A DNA stretch of 64,000 bases. Source: Calvatia gigantea. Taxonomy: Eukaryota; Basidiomycota; Agaricomycetes; Agaricales; Lycoperdaceae. A program made the position numbers and the translations under genes. Location of the stretch: positions 211,501 to 275,500 of the forward strand of contig JACAAK010000010.1 in NCBI GenBank assembly GCA_025093985.1, given 5' to 3'. A model generated the notes under the pieces. It ran no database searches. It was not told where the DNA came from and worked only from the letters and a program-made list of their open reading frames with translations. Below are positions 23,876 through 36,810 of this stretch, in pieces (positions within the stretch are counted from its first letter, which is position 1; the number at the start of each line of letters is the position of its first letter).

Positions 23876-24393
23876 TGTTATGAATATGGATATTTAGACA
23901 ATATTCTCTTATCTTATCTAATTAGATAAAGACATGTGACATACTTATATAATTACAAAGTCATACAATAGTAAAGTCATACCATAGTAAAGTTGTACCA
24001 TAGTAAAGTCATACCACTTTACTATACCCTTTACCCTACTTATATTTAGAACACCATTGTTCTCCTAATGTAGATGTACATAAGTGCATACACAAATGTA
24101 GTATATAAGCTAGTCAAAACCACCAGTAGAGCCCATTGTTTCTACTTGGTTAGGTGGAGACTCAATCTACAACTCTAATAACTCTTGATAAAACTCTTAA
24201 AATGACCTCTCATCTTCTTACTGGAATTATTGAAGACTAAGAGTTGAAGATAGTGAAATAATCTGATTGAAGACTTAGAGATTATAATGATAAGTTATTA
24301 TAATCTTTACAGCCTTTGAGAAGGAGTCCCTTTGTTATCATCTACAGATAGATAACAGGTTTTCTTAGAATATAAGACAACCTCACTATAACA
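23876..24393 (+). repeat. 5' LTR of D3, with promoter
   Basis: 518 bp, TGTTATGAATATGG to CACTATAACA. TATATAAG at 24102-24109; predicted RNA start ATTGTTTCTACTT at 24135-24147, 33 nt from the first T. After the LTR, 24409-24841 is leader sequence in which I see no gene. Confidence 0.9.
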
Positions 24394-24395
24394 TT

Positions 24396-24408
24396 AAGTA
24401 GAAATGAT
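24396..24408 (+). promoter_or_regulatory. Self-complementary primer-binding site of D3
   Basis: AAGTAGAAATGAT begins 2 nt after the LTR. It can pair with the predicted RNA 5' end AUUGUUUCUACUU (24135-24147) at all 13 positions, two of them G-U wobbles. No TGG for a tRNA CCA end. Confidence 0.6.
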
Positions 24409-24841
24409 CCTTCTCTGAGGCTAGGAGTCATTACTATTGCTGTTTCAGTGCCCACAATTGCCGAATAGAAGTCTATTGGACAAGCTCTATTATGAAGAAA
24501 ATATTCCTAGAAGAAATTTTTCTTAGTAAAATAAGAAAAATCTATTCTAGTCTAAATGTATAGAGACAACAGATTAGACTTGCATTAGGGGCTAGTGTGG
24601 ATTAGCCTATGTGTTGTCCTATTCACTATAAACATTGAGAACTTAGTAGGATTAACACCCCAACAGAACCTGATGACTAGTCTAGACCAGACTAGGATAA
24701 TCTAAAGACTGCCTAACAGAGCTAGATCTATAACAGGATAGTGATTGCCTATCACTTTTGAAAATAGGAACAGAGCTAGTTCAGAAGTAAGACCAGTCTC
24801 TGTAGAAGAGAAGGCAAAGAACAGCTATAGAATAGTAATAA

Positions 24842-26959
24842 GACCTGGAAAGGCAACTACTCAGGATACAAACTCTTGACAGTTGTACTCCAAGTGCTGA
24901 ATACAGGATAACCAAATAGAGAGATATATTTGGACAGTCTGAGCACTAAAGTGGCAGTAAGTACTATCATAAGAAAACTGATACAGTCTTTTAGGATAAA
25001 GAAGACTTTAAATATAATCAAGAAAACAATACAGCAGAAAAACAGGAATTCTTCAGTCCATCTCTATCAAAAACCATCTGGAGATATAAAGAACAAGATG
25101 AACATTGGTTATACAACTTCAACAGAAAACCAAAGAAAGTATCATCACACAAACAGGATATTCTTCAAAAAGAATACAAAGAATCAAGAAAACAACAGTT
25201 TAGTCAATTACAACAACAATTGGCAACAACATCAACAAGTAAACCACAAACACCAACTGACACTAGAAGAGATACCCCTTACAGATCAGACAGAGAACAG
25301 TATAAGGGAAAACATACTGAAAGAACTCAGGAATCTAGTGATCCAATATCTAGATCCCAACAACCACAACAGACATCACATCCTACCACAACTCCTCAAC
25401 CCATATACATTCAGGGAACTTGACCAAGTTATTCAAGAAGAGATACACAACATCAACAATATCAACCAAGTACTCATCAACAAGAAACCACTAACATTGG
25501 AAGATCAACCAGTGATACTACAAATAAACCAAGAGATCCAGTTGTTACTGAATCTTATAGAGAACTTGAACAAGCAGAAAATTTGGACTTCTCAGATCCC
25601 AAATTTGACACAAACAGAGGAAGATTATCACCACTCACAAGTAGACCTAGAACCCCAATACATATAGAGCCAACTACTCAACAAGTCACCTCAATCTTTC
25701 CTATACAATGAGCACCTAGTTTTCCCACTGTCCAACAGATGAGCAGAGGAAATATATTATTAACAACAACCCAATTACCAAAAAGTAGTCAACAAATACA
25801 ACCAATAACAAGAACAACTGTACAACCACCTCCTCAACCAGGAAACTTACCAATCAGAACAATGGCAGCTCAACAACCAACACAATATCTTAAATACCCA
25901 AAACCAGAACAATACTATGGAGACCCAAACCAGTATCAATCCTGGATATCTAGCATCAATCTCTATTTTAACTTATTCAGAGTTACCCAAGACTCAGAAA
26001 AGATCAATTACTCCTTGGGATTACTCAAAGGATCAGCATCAGCTTGGAGACAGGATTACATATCAACCCATGCTGGACAAGCCCAACAATAAACCTGGAA
26101 TGAATTCAAAGATGCCTTGGAACAGGGATTTGCCCCTGTCCAACAAACTTACAAAGCAGAACAAGCTCTTTGAAGACTCAGACAAAATGAACAATATATC
26201 AAGAAATACATCTCTGAATTCTCAGTTCTATCATCACAAGCTGGACTTATAGCAGATAACACTACCATCCAAGCATACTTCACTAAAGGATTGGACCTAG
26301 CAATCAAACATGAAGCCTTCAGAGCTAATCTGACCACAATCGCCACTTGGAAGACAGCTGCAAGAGGAGCTTACAGAATCATTCAGGAGCAACAACAGTA
26401 TAATGGAATATTCAGACCCAAAATTAAAGGGAAAAGAACCAATAAAAACTATAAACCCCAATATCATAATATCAACACCCAACCAATTAATAAACAATTC
26501 AGAAGAAGCAAATATGATATGGACATCAACAGAATCATGGAGTCCGTCAATGAAATCAACTTCAATGAATCAGAAGAAGTCAACTACAACTTCTCTGAAG
26601 AAGAAGCAGACAAACTTGAAGAAGAAGAAATCTTCAGAATTGCTTCTAGAAGTACCAAAAATAAATCACAACAAGCCTTACACTACATCATCAATAATGT
26701 CCTCACAGATGAGCAAAGAGCAGCTCTCCAAGCAGAAGAATGCTTTTTCTGCAGAAAGAAGGGCCATTTCTACAGAGATTGTAAAGACCAGAAGGTTTAT
26801 CTTGACTCAAGAAGAAAGAAATTTATGGCAAGTGGAAGCAACACTAGAAAAACGCCACAACAAACTAAAGAAAAGAAAATCTTCAAGAAGAAGAAGGTAG
26901 ATTCAAATGCAATGGTCTATGAATTAGAAGAAGAAGAAGAAGACAAAGGAAATTTTTAA
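24842..26959 (+). pseudogene. gag: Gag of D3, broken
   Basis: One frame runs from about 24842 to TAA at 26957-26959 with a few stops (about 24917, 24947, 24992, 25421, 25709, 26090, 26171). The true start is not clear; no ATG stands out. The N-terminal third is Gln/Thr/Pro-rich; the capsid-like region (QYYGDPNQYQSWISSINLYF) starts near 25910; an acidic stretch precedes one CCHC knuckle (CFFCRKKGHFYRDC) at 26741-26782; the tail is Lys/Glu-rich. Gag would form the particle and bind RNA. Confidence 0.82.
26950..26956 (+). promoter_or_regulatory. Canonical -1 frameshift heptamer AAATTTT at gag stop (D3)
   Basis: The gag frame reads GGA AAT TTT TAA, so A AAT TTT (form X XXY YYZ) lies directly before the stop. 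The -1 frame (AAA TTT TTA AAT ACA) is open to the protease DSGA motif at about 27073. A AAU UUU is a known retroviral slip sequence type. Use in this element is inferred. Confidence 0.72.
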
Positions 26960-29855
26960 ATACAAAAGAAGATCTAAATCAAATAGATCTTCATCAATCT
27001 AAAACAAAATGCTTACTAGCACCAGCGACAATCTACACAAACAGAAGTAAATTGAATATAAAAACACTAATAGACTCAGGAGCAAGTGGAGTCTATATAG
27101 ATGAACAATTTATAGAAAAACTCAAACTACCACAATTTAACCTAAAAACACCAGTTAAAGTCAGCAATACTGATGGATCAAGAAATTTGACAAACAAATA
27201 TACAAAATATGTGAAACTTAAAATCAAAATGAACAACAAAATAATGGAAATTCAACTAAAAATCATAGCTTTAAGCAAACCATTATTCTTAGGAATAACC
27301 TGGTTACAAAAACATAATCCTAATATTGACTGGGAAAAAGCAACACTCAAATAGAGAGACAAAGAACAAATACTCCCATTAGAACAAACACTAATAGAAG
27401 AATCTATATTTACAATTGAAGAAGACAAATACTTCAACAAACAATCAGAAGACAAAGAAATAAATGCTAAGGAAAGCACTTCACAGAACCTTTTCAATAA
27501 ATCAATAAAAGCAAAAAGAGAATCTGACCCACTCAAGGCAGTACCAAAGAAATTTCACAAATACCTCAAAGTATTTAACAAAAAAGAATCTGAAAAATTA
27601 CCACCACAAAGACCATGGGATCATAAAATAGAAACTAAAGAATCATTCAAATCAAAAATGCATCCTATTTATCATTTAACTCCAAAAGAAAATGAAGAAA
27701 TGAAAAGATTTATCAAAGAAAATCTTAGAAAAGGATACATTCAAAAATCAAAATCACCAATGGCATCCTCATTCTTTTTCATATCAAGGAAAGGACCAGA
27801 TCTTCAACCTTGTCAAGACTATATTTATTTAAATAAACATACAATAAAAAACATACATCCTATACCTCATATTTTGAAAATAATGATAAACTTAAAAATT
27901 CCAAATATTTTATGAAATTAGATGTACAACTAAGATATAACAACATTAGAATCCATGAAGGAGACGAATGGAAAGCAGCCTTTAGAACAACTCAAGCATT
28001 ATTTGAACCAACAGTCATGTTCTTTGAAATGACAAATTCACTGGCAACATTTCAAAGCATGATAGATTCAATATTTCGAGACTTAATCAATGAAGGAGGA
28101 GTCATCATATATATTGATGATATTCTAATCTATGCAAAAGATATTAAACAACTTGATAAATTAACATTAGAAGTCTTAAAGAGATTACAACAAAATAATC
28201 TATTCTTAAAGACAGAAAAATGTGAATTTGAGAAACAAAAACTTGAATATCTAGGAGTTATAATCAAACCAAATCAAATAAAAATGGATAAAATCAAATT
28301 AGATGGAATACAAACATGGCCTTCACCAAAATCAGCAAAGAACATCTGACAGTTTATGGGATTTTGCAATTTCTACAGGAAATTCATAAAAAACTTCTTA
28401 GAAATAGCAGCCCCAATAAATGCTTTAACCAGAAAAACAACAAATTTTCTATGGACAACAGAAGCACAAAAATCATTTGAAAAACTAAAAGAAGCCTTTA
28501 CAAAAGCACCAATTTTACAAATGATAGATGAAAATAAACCATTCAAAATTGAATGTGATGCTTCATTATATGCTACAGGAGCTGTACTCTTATAAAGAGA
28601 TACAAATGGAGATAAACATCCAGTAGCATATTACTCTAAAATATTAAACCCTGCAGAAAGAAACTATCATACATCTGATAGAGAATTTTTAGCTATAATA
28701 AGAGCATTAAAAGAATGGAGACACTATCTAGAAGGAACAAATTATCCATTTATTATATGGTCTGATCACAAAAATTTAACAAGATGGAGAGCACCCCAAA
28801 CATTAAATCAAAGACAAGCTAGATGGACACTATATTTAACAAGATTCAACTATGAAATCAAACATTTACCAGGACAAAAGAATACATTAGCGGATGCTTT
28901 AAGCAGAAGACCAGACTATAAAACTAATGAAAAAGATAATGAAAATATGGTAGCAATACCAAAAGAACATTTCATAAATTTCATTACTAAAGAAATTAAA
29001 GAAGAAATCAAACAAAATCAATCACAAATAACAAAATTACCAAAATATAAACAAGAAAATGGATTATTACTATATCAAGATAAATTAGTAATACCAGATA
29101 ATGCAGAAATCAAAAACACAAGATACTACAATTAGCACATGATCATCAAACTTCAGGACACTCTAGAACATTAACAACCATCCAAAAACTTAATAAACAA
29201 ATATATTGGCCAGAATTGAACACTTATGTTCAAAACTATATAAAAGGATGTAATATTCGTCAACAATACAAAATCAACTGACATCCAATCAAACTACCAA
29301 TGCAACCAATACCTAGACCAAAAACTATACAACTATTTACACAAATATCCATGGATCTTATCACTGATCTTTCACAAGATGGCAAATATGATAGTATATT
29401 GTCCATAGTGGACCATGGACTTATGAAGGGGATAGTACTAACAAAAACAAACAAAAATGCTACAGTAGATAACATTGTGGAAATATTAATTAAGAAAATA
29501 TTTTCAAAATATGGCACACCAAGGAAGATTATTTCAGATAGAAATCCTAGATTTGCAGCGAAATCTATGAGAAAACTCTATAAAAAGCTAAATATAGAAC
29601 CTGCATTCTCAACAGCTTATCACCCTCAAACTGATGGAACAACAGAATGATACAATCAAGAAATAGAATTCTATTTAGCAGTTTACACTTCAAAGAATCC
29701 AAACAAGTGGACCAGAGCTTTACCAATTATAGAATTTGTACACAATACAAAACCACATAGTGGAAGAACTCATTCTCCATATGAACTACTATATGGAACA
29801 AACCCCAAAACTTTCATAACAGAAGACAAAACAAATACTTCTGTACCCTCAATCA

Positions 29856-30162
29856 TGTTACAACCTTAGTCGGTTTAGACCTCAGGTTGCAGCTCTGGCT
29901 AAGTCTTGAGGGCAAGTAAGGGAATGAGAACTGAAGGTGGTTAAGTGTACCGAATACAGTCGGGTGTATGTACGCTTAAATACATCTAGACTATCTGGTT
30001 GAACAGATGGGGAACTACGTGAAACGTCTGTTGAAGGCGCAGTAGTAACGATGAGTCATATGTCGGAGATTGCTGGGCAGGAATAACTGAAACAGGTACG
30101 CTAGGATGGTGGAAAATGCAGAACAGCATGGAACTCGTTATGATCGGGATAATCTCATAACA
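29856..30162 (-). repeat. 3' LTR of copy C
   Basis: 307 bp, ends TGTTAT and GTAACA on the minus strand. Predicted RNA start region reads ACACTTAACCA on the minus strand near 29943-29953. Confidence 0.93.
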
Positions 30163-30180
30163 TTACCCTCTGACTAGACT

Positions 30181-31167
30181 TCATGCCTCAGGAAGTTCGT
30201 CAAACTCTCCACTGACTACGGCCGCTGTGAGGGCTTTCTTAGTGGCTCCTATGAGGTATTTTCCTTCGTTTGAACATGTGAAGAAAACAGGCAAGTGGCT
30301 GCGGCCATCTTGACGGATAGGGACTGGGACTCCATTGAAAGGGAACTCGGTGATTGTTGAATTGTCCCAGTAATTCTTGACTATCATTTTCCAATAGTGT
30401 TGGTCCTTTTCTTGACCTGGGAGTACAGTGTGGAATCTTGTGGGTGGGAGAAAAACTGATACGATCTGTGGTGGGGTGATGGTTTTTATGAATCGTCGGA
30501 GCGTGTTAACTTCTTCCTTCATTGAGACAGTGGTTTCTTCGTCCATGGGTGTGTCGGCACGTTTGGTTGGTGGGGGACGGATGGTGGTGTGTAGGTCAGC
30601 GAGGGTGGTGCCAATGCATGTGATGAGTCGATCAATGTCTGGGTCTTCTGTGGTCTTGTCGCATCCCAATAAGTTCATTGCTATGTCTGCAAGCTCTAGG
30701 AAAATGTCGGCGATGTCGAGGTGTTTGAATACTTCTAGGGCGAGGTCAACACGGCTCTGGAGACTGTGGACACGGTTTTGTTCATTGGGTGTGAGGGTGG
30801 ATAATTCTAGTGTGCGGAAGATGGCAGGGATGTGCTGGTTTGTGGAGGACGATGTGTTGGCGAATCCCGCATACATGTCTGCGAAGGTGATACAGGCAGT
30901 GGCAAGGGTGATGTGACGGTTTGTGGCCAGCCATTTGTTTTGGGCTGTGATAGTTTCTATTTCCTCGTTTGTGGCTTCATTGACGTCTTTGAGGAGGGTT
31001 TCGAGGAGTCCTTGTGCTGGGGATGGAGTGGTTGCGAGGTTATAGTGGGTTCCTTGGGGCGCAGGTGCTTGGTTGTCGCCTGGTTTTGGGAAGGGAACTG
31101 ATGAGATTGTGGTTGGGTTGGAGTGAATGAGGGAGTTGATCGAGATGCGGTTGGCTTAGGAGGACAT
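30181..31167 (-). pseudogene. Family 1 third ORF, copy C, single stop at codon 4
   Basis: 329 codons including the stop, the same length as in G. The only interruption is TAA at codon 4, where relatives have CAA; the remaining 324 codons are open. Unlike A, E, F and G, the ATG is 1 nt out of frame with the pol stop. High similarity to the G protein in the central region (AGFANTSSSTNQHIPAIF). No signal peptide or membrane segment. Function unknown. Confidence 0.85.
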
Positions 31168-31172
31168 GTTGG

Positions 31173-34100
31173 CTAGTACTTTGTCTGGGGTTTTGACTTG
31201 GTTGATGACTTTCTGGATTTCTTGCCCCTCTTTTTATAGGTATCCTCCAGATGCCTTGTATGGTATTCTATTATTGCTTCTTGGGCGTTTTTCAAGTTTG
31301 ACTCTGCTGTCCACGTATCTTCTTCGTTGTTGTATCCTTTCCAATGTACAAGAAATTGATATCCCCTTCCCTTTCGTCGTTTTCCTCGGATCTCTTCTAC
31401 TTCATATTCCTCTTCGTTGTTGATGATCACCAGCTTGGGTGCTGGCGCTGATTTTTGACTGGGGAACAACGCTTTCTCCGCCGGGGTTAACAACTGCTCA
31501 TTGAAAACATCATGGATGGCCCATCCCTCTGGTATTGCTAGCCGATATGCCGCTTCTCCTATTTTTTCCCTAATCCGGAAAGGCCCATACCTTTTTTGGC
31601 CTAGCTTCTTTGATGGTTGATTGGTATGGATGTTGGTGTTTTCTAACCATACTTCGTCGTTGATGTGATATGTCCTTGTGCTCATTTTGCTGTTATCGTG
31701 TACCTGTTTCATCTTTTCTTGGTATGACCGTAGTGTGGCCGCGGCGTTGTCTCTTGCGCCTTGGAGCTGTTCCAGAAATTCCGTGCTGCTAGGGTTGTTT
31801 GAGTTCCCGTTTTCCTTTCCTTTCCAGGGGTGTCTTCCGTAGTTTAGGTAGAATGGTATTGTTTGTGTGCCGCTATGTTTCTTGTTGTTGTATTGGAATT
31901 CGGCCATAGGTAACCATTGTGCCCAGTCATCCTGATCGTAATTGCAGTATAGTCTCAAGTATGTCTCGATTTCTCTGTTGATCCTTTCTGTTTGTCCGTC
32001 AGTTTGTGGATGGTATGCGGTTGACAAGTTTCGTTCTATTCCTAGTCCTTTGAATAATTCGCCGGTGAACTCGGATGCAAACTGTGGTCCTCGGTCACTG
32101 AGGACTTTCCTCAGTACTCCGTGTAGCTTCCATACTTCATCGCGGTAGTGTTGTGCTAATTCCTTTGAGGAAACATCCGTCCTTGTCACTATGAGTCGTA
32201 TCATCTTTGAGAATCGGTCAACGATGACTAGGATGGCGTCCTTTCCTCCTGATTCAGGTAGTGGTCTGATGAGGTCGATGCTGATTTCTTCCCATGGGCC
32301 GTTGGGGATGGAAAGTGGATGCAGTGGTGTTTTCAGGGGTGTCCGACGTGGCTTGTTTCTCTGACAGTTTTGGCATCCCCTGATATATTTCTGGACGTCT
32401 GTTCAGACTGTTGGCCACCAGTAGTCTCTGGTTACTAGTTCAATCATTCGGTGTTGTCCCAGGTGCCCTGTGTCGGGGGCATCGTGGTATTGGTGTAGTA
32501 TTTCCTCCCTGAGTGCTGGTTCGGGTGGTACGTATATACTGGTGTTCTTGTAGATTATTCTGTCGTGTTCAGTGATGTTGGGGTCTTGGTCACATATCTT
32601 TTTGATGATGATCGTTTCTCTTCTCTTGTTTGCCTTGATTCGTTCCTTGAAGGTGGGTTCCACAAATAATTCGGCGTGGAGCAGAATGGTTTTTTCTGAT
32701 GGTTCATCGTCTTTCTTGTCAGTTAACCAGCTTTCTCGAATCATGGTGACTAGTTTTTCTTCTTCCTGATCTGGTTCTTGGTAGATTCTGGAAAGGAGGT
32801 CCGCCTTTGTGTTTGTCTTTCCTGGTACATGACGTAATGTGAAATTGTAGTCCTGTAATCATAAGTACCACCTTGCTTGTCGTCCGTTTAGTTTTTGGGG
32901 TTCTCTGTAGTATTTCAAGTTCTTGTGGTCGGTCCAGATTTCGAATTTTTCTTCCGTGTCTAGTAGGTAGTGTCGCCATTCTTTTAGTGCATGTATGATG
33001 GCCAGTAGTTCCTTATCATAGATTTCGTAGTTTCGTTCTGCTGAGGATAGTGTGCAGGATGTGAATGTGATGGGGTGCCATTTCGAATTTTGTTCCTGTG
33101 AGAGTACTCCTCCTAATGCGTAGTCTGATGCATCGACTTCTACTCGGAATTGTCCTTCTCTTTGGGGCAGAGTTAGGGTAGGCTCTGCTGTGATTCATTG
33201 TTTTAGTTCGTCGAATGCCGGTTGGTGTTCTTCTTTCCACTCCCACTCAACTGATCCTTTCAGTTTGTTTAATGGGGCCGCTATCTTGCTGAAGTTTTTT
33301 ATAAATCAGCGGTAATAGTTGGCGAAGCCAAGGAACCTTTCTATCCCTTTCTTGTTGTGTGGTTGGGGCCATTCTCGCACCAATTTTACTTTTCCGGTTT
33401 CCATTTCAATGCGTCCGTGTCCCACTGTTACTCCTAGCATTGGGATTTCTTCAGCGTCGAAGATACATTTGGATCGTTTAAAGCATAGGTTGTGCTCGGC
33501 TGCCCTTTCTAGGAATCGGATTGTCCGTTCTTGCAGTTGTTCTTTGGTGTTGCCTGGAATTGCAAAATCGTCCATGTAGTTTACTATGTCCCCGTCACGT
33601 AGCAGGTCCCGGAAGATGCTTGCCATCATCCTTGAGAATGTTCCTGGCGAGTTGCTGAGGCCGAAGAACATTACTGTGGGCTCGAATAGTCCTTTGTTGG
33701 TTAGGAAAGCTGCTTTCCACTCATCTCCTTCCTTGATGCGGACGTTGTTGTAGCCCCAAATGATGTCCAGTTTGTTGAAGTATTTGGCTTTCCCTAATTT
33801 ATCAATGACTTCTCCGATTCGAGGTAGCAGTGTTTTGTCCTTAATGACTACGTTATTCAATTGTCGGTAGTCCTGAATGAGTTGTTTTGAGCCATCCTTT
33901 TTTGGAATGAAAAAGGTGGGTGCAGTGTATGGTGATTTCGACGGTCATATTCATCCTGACTTGAGGTTTTCCTTAACAAATGCTTTGAGTTCGTCCTGCT
34001 CCTTGATCGTCATGTTGTAAGTTCCTGCGTTAATTTCTTTAGGTGCGTCTTCTGTTAGGATTATTTCGTGGTCCCATTCTGTTCGTTCAGGTAATTTGTC

Positions 34101-34727
34101 GAATGTAGTTTTGTTGAATAGATGTGTGAATGGTTGGATGTAGTCTGGTAGATCTGATGGTTCGGTGGGGTCGGGTTCTTCTTCTTCTTCCCATATGTCC
34201 TCGGTGGTGGCCATGCTCCAGATTTTGTCTGTTACCTGGATGTTTTGGTGTGGGATTTTGCAATCTCTTGGGCATCGATTGAACTTTATTTCTCCCGTTT
34301 GCCAGTTTACTTCTGGGTTGTGTTTGATGAGCCAGTCGTGTCCCAGGAATATTTCTGCTCTGTCTTGGAGTTGTACGACCAATGCTTTGATTGTTTCCTG
34401 GTGTCCTTCGATTTCTACCTGGATAGTTGCCATTTCTGTGACTTTTCCTCCTTGGTTTGTTGTACCATCTGCATTAAGTACCGTGATTTCTTGTCCTAAT
34501 TTCTCTGTGGGGATTTTTTCTTTGTCTACCAGTTTTTTGCTGATGCTGCTGGTGGTGCATCCTAAGTCGACTATAGTGTTTACTGTTATTCTTTTTGTTG
34601 GGGTCTTGATATTTCCCTTCAGGTTTAGTTCGCGCTTTCGTTTCTGAGGAATCGTGTAATATTTTTCTGATATCCTAGATACAAATTTCTTGACTCTCGA
34701 GGCAGCACCTACTCAGAGTCTTTGGAA
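31173..34727 (-). pseudogene. pol: Pol of copy C, broken only by stops
   Basis: 3555 nt on the minus strand. Protease about 34600-34560; RT about 33950-33300 with YMDDFAIPGN near 33580; RNase H about 33180-32830; integrase about 32560-31700; chromodomain (FLVHWKGYNNEEDTW) about 31350-31300. The last 343 codons (32204-31173), covering the integrase end and chromodomain, are uninterrupted. Stops near 33955, 33946, 33306, 33197, 32862 and 32404 are TGA where relatives have Arg. Pol is in the -1 frame relative to gag, with GGATTTT at 34733-34727. Confidence 0.92.
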
Positions 34728-35857
34728 AAATCCTGTTGTTCCTCCGGTTTGGCTTCTTCTACTGCTCGGATTTGTACTTTCTTTGGTGCAGTGCATGCTT
34801 TAGCGATGTGGCCGGTTTTTCCGCAGTTGTAGCATGTTATCCCCTTGGGCTTCTTGCAATCTTTTGACATGTGTCCGAATATCCTGCAGTTGTAACACTT
34901 TGGTTCTCCTTTAGCGTTGAACACATGTCGTTGGCTTCCTATTTCCATAGGTTCTCCCATTCCTCCGTAGGTGGTTCCCGAGTTAGTCTTCTTATCTCCT
35001 CAATATTCGGATGCCTCGTATCCTTGTCCTACTGCTAGTATAGCTTCCTTCCATTCTGGATATGTATCTGGTCTAGCAGCGGAGGGATATCCTGTGATGG
35101 TGTGGATAATGTCCTGTCGAGCATTCTTTCACAGTAGGAACATGGTGTGTCGATTGTTGGTTTTCGCCTTGTTTTTGAGTACTTCGAACTCAATAAGGTA
35201 ATTGGCCGTGTTTCTGTTCCCCTGTTTGAATTTTTCTATCTGCCATTCCGCTTTTGCATTCATGGCATCGTCTGAGAAGGTTCATTTGAATTCCTCGGCA
35301 AAGATTTTCCAATCCACCAAGTCTTCCCCTTCTAAGATTTGTGGGGCTTTCATTGCTGCATACGCTCCTGCTGTTCCTCCTCTCAGTCTGGCTAGGACTG
35401 CTATAGCTTTGTCATCTGCCGTGGTAACTTTGTTGAATTTCATGAAGAGCGTCATGGCTCTCCACCAGTCGTCGAATTTGGTTCGGGTTCCATCAAAGAA
35501 TCCTGGGTCGGGTACGAGTCCCTTGGCACTGGGTGCTGTGGCGGGTGTGGTATTGTTGGTCATGTCTGATTCTCCTGATTCAGATTCTGTCTCTGTGTCT
35601 TGATTCTCTGGTTGTCCTAGTTGTTCTTCTGCTAGGTCGAGTTCGTTGAAAAGTTCCGATATGGCAGCTTCTACTCCTGCTGGGTTTTCCCCTTGTGTGG
35701 TGCCTCCGGGTTCATTGTCTATTACAACCGTATCTGGTGCAGGTACTTCAGGGTTCTCTGCTTCTTCGTCTGATGTGTCTGTTTTGCTGTCTGTTTCGAG
35801 TTCGTCATCTGTGACTTCGAGCTGAGGTTCTCTGTATTCGTCGGGGTTCGAGCTCAT
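34709..35857 (-). pseudogene. gag: Gag of copy C, three TGA stops
   Basis: Exactly 382 codons plus TAG, as in G. Start MSSNPDEYREPQ at 35857. Stops near 35280, 35130 and 34998 are all TGA at positions where relatives have Arg or Gln. Two CCHC knuckles (CYNCRIFGHMSKDC and [14 protein letters not shown]) lie about 34900-34790. Confidence 0.92.
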
Positions 35858-35925
35858 ATAATGGCTCCTGGGTTCATCATAGTCCGAGTCTTTTTCAACT
35901 CTTTCCTCTGCAAGGTGAGGTGGGG

Positions 35926-35936
35926 ATGCTTAACCA
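35926..35936 (-). promoter_or_regulatory. Primer-binding site of copy C
   Basis: TGGTTAAGCAT on the minus strand, 2 nt after the 5' LTR. It pairs with the RNA start ACGCTTAACCA of the 5' LTR (36021-36031) except for one C-A mismatch. Confidence 0.55.
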
Positions 35937-35938
35937 AA

Positions 35939-36245
35939 TGTTACAACCTTAGTCGGTTTAGACCTCAGGTTGCAGCTCTGGCTAAGTCTTGAGGGCGAGT
36001 AAGGGAATGAGAACTGAAGGTGGTTAAGCGTACCGAATACAGTCAGGTGTATGTACGCTTAAATATGTCTAGACTATCTGGTTGAACAGATGGGGAACTA
36101 CATGAAACGTCCATTGAAGGCGCAGTAGTAACGATGAGTCATATGTCGGAGATCGCTGGGCAGGAATAACTGAAATAGGTACACTAGGATGGTGGAAAAT
36201 GCAGAACAGCACGGAACTCGTTATGATTGGGATAATCTCATAACA
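35939..36245 (-). repeat. 5' LTR of copy C
   Basis: 307 bp. Predicted RNA start ACGCTTAACCA on the minus strand at 36031-36021, about 33 nt after TATTTAAG. Differences from the 3' LTR are mainly transitions. Confidence 0.93.
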
Positions 36246-36810
36246 AATCAATGAGAAAATTTTATACTTGAAAAGCATCCGAGAAGCAGCTTTAGAAGCA
36301 CATGAAATTATGAGACAAAAGATGGCAGAAAGGAAGTTTAAACTGTGGATACCTTTCAAAGAAGGGGACAAAGTTTGGCTTGACAATTGGAATTTACCCA
36401 TACCCTATCAATCAAAGAAACTAAATCAAAGAAGAGAAGGACCTTTTAAAATAATAAGAAGAACTTCTCCAACAACTTATGAACTACAACTACCGAAGAA
36501 TTGGAGAATTCACAATAAGTTTCATGCTTCTCTTCTAATACTAACAATAGAAAACAACATATATGGGAAATACAATGAAAATCCACCACCAGTATTAGTA
36601 GAAGGAAAAGAACAATATCAAATAGAAGCCATTCTCAAACATAGATTCTGAAAGAAGCATACAGGAGTCATATGAGAATACTTCATATGTTGGGAAGGCT
36701 ATGGACCAACTAAAGACTCATGGAAACCAGAAGAAAACTTAGAAAATTCAAAAGAGGAACTTGACAAGTATAAAAGAACTTACAACTTGACCTAAAGACT
36801 TCAGCACCCA

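Larger units (their letters stand above)
29856..36245 (-). mobile_element. Family 1 chromovirus, complete copy C
   Basis: 6390 bp, 307-bp LTRs, perfect AATCA duplication (29851-29855 and 36246-36250). It contains gag, pol and the third ORF on the minus strand. gag (382 codons plus stop) and pol (3555 nt) have exactly the same lengths as in copy G, so only point mutations have inactivated it. Inserted in the integrase region of D3. Confidence 0.96.
26956..36795 (+). pseudogene. pol: Pol of D3, broken and split by copy C
   Basis: Left part 26956-29855, right part 36246-36795. Protease LIDSGASG near 27066-27090; RT about 27690-28350 with YIDD at 28110-28121; RNase H about 28500-28910; integrase about 29110-29855, core with HPQTDGTTE near 29620-29650; integrase C-terminus 36268-36600; a degenerate chromodomain (YFICWEGYGPTKDSW) about 36680-36725. 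Breaks: stops at 27352, 28348, 28593, 29278 and 29648, a 1-nt deletion near 27893 and a frame change near 29115. The second Cys of the integrase zinc motif is Arg (CNIR). Native stop TAA 36793-36795. Confidence 0.88.

Noticed and set aside
18811..24000. Host genes between B1 and D3
   Set aside because: All frames there match Gypsy pol on the minus strand or LTR and fold-back sequence.
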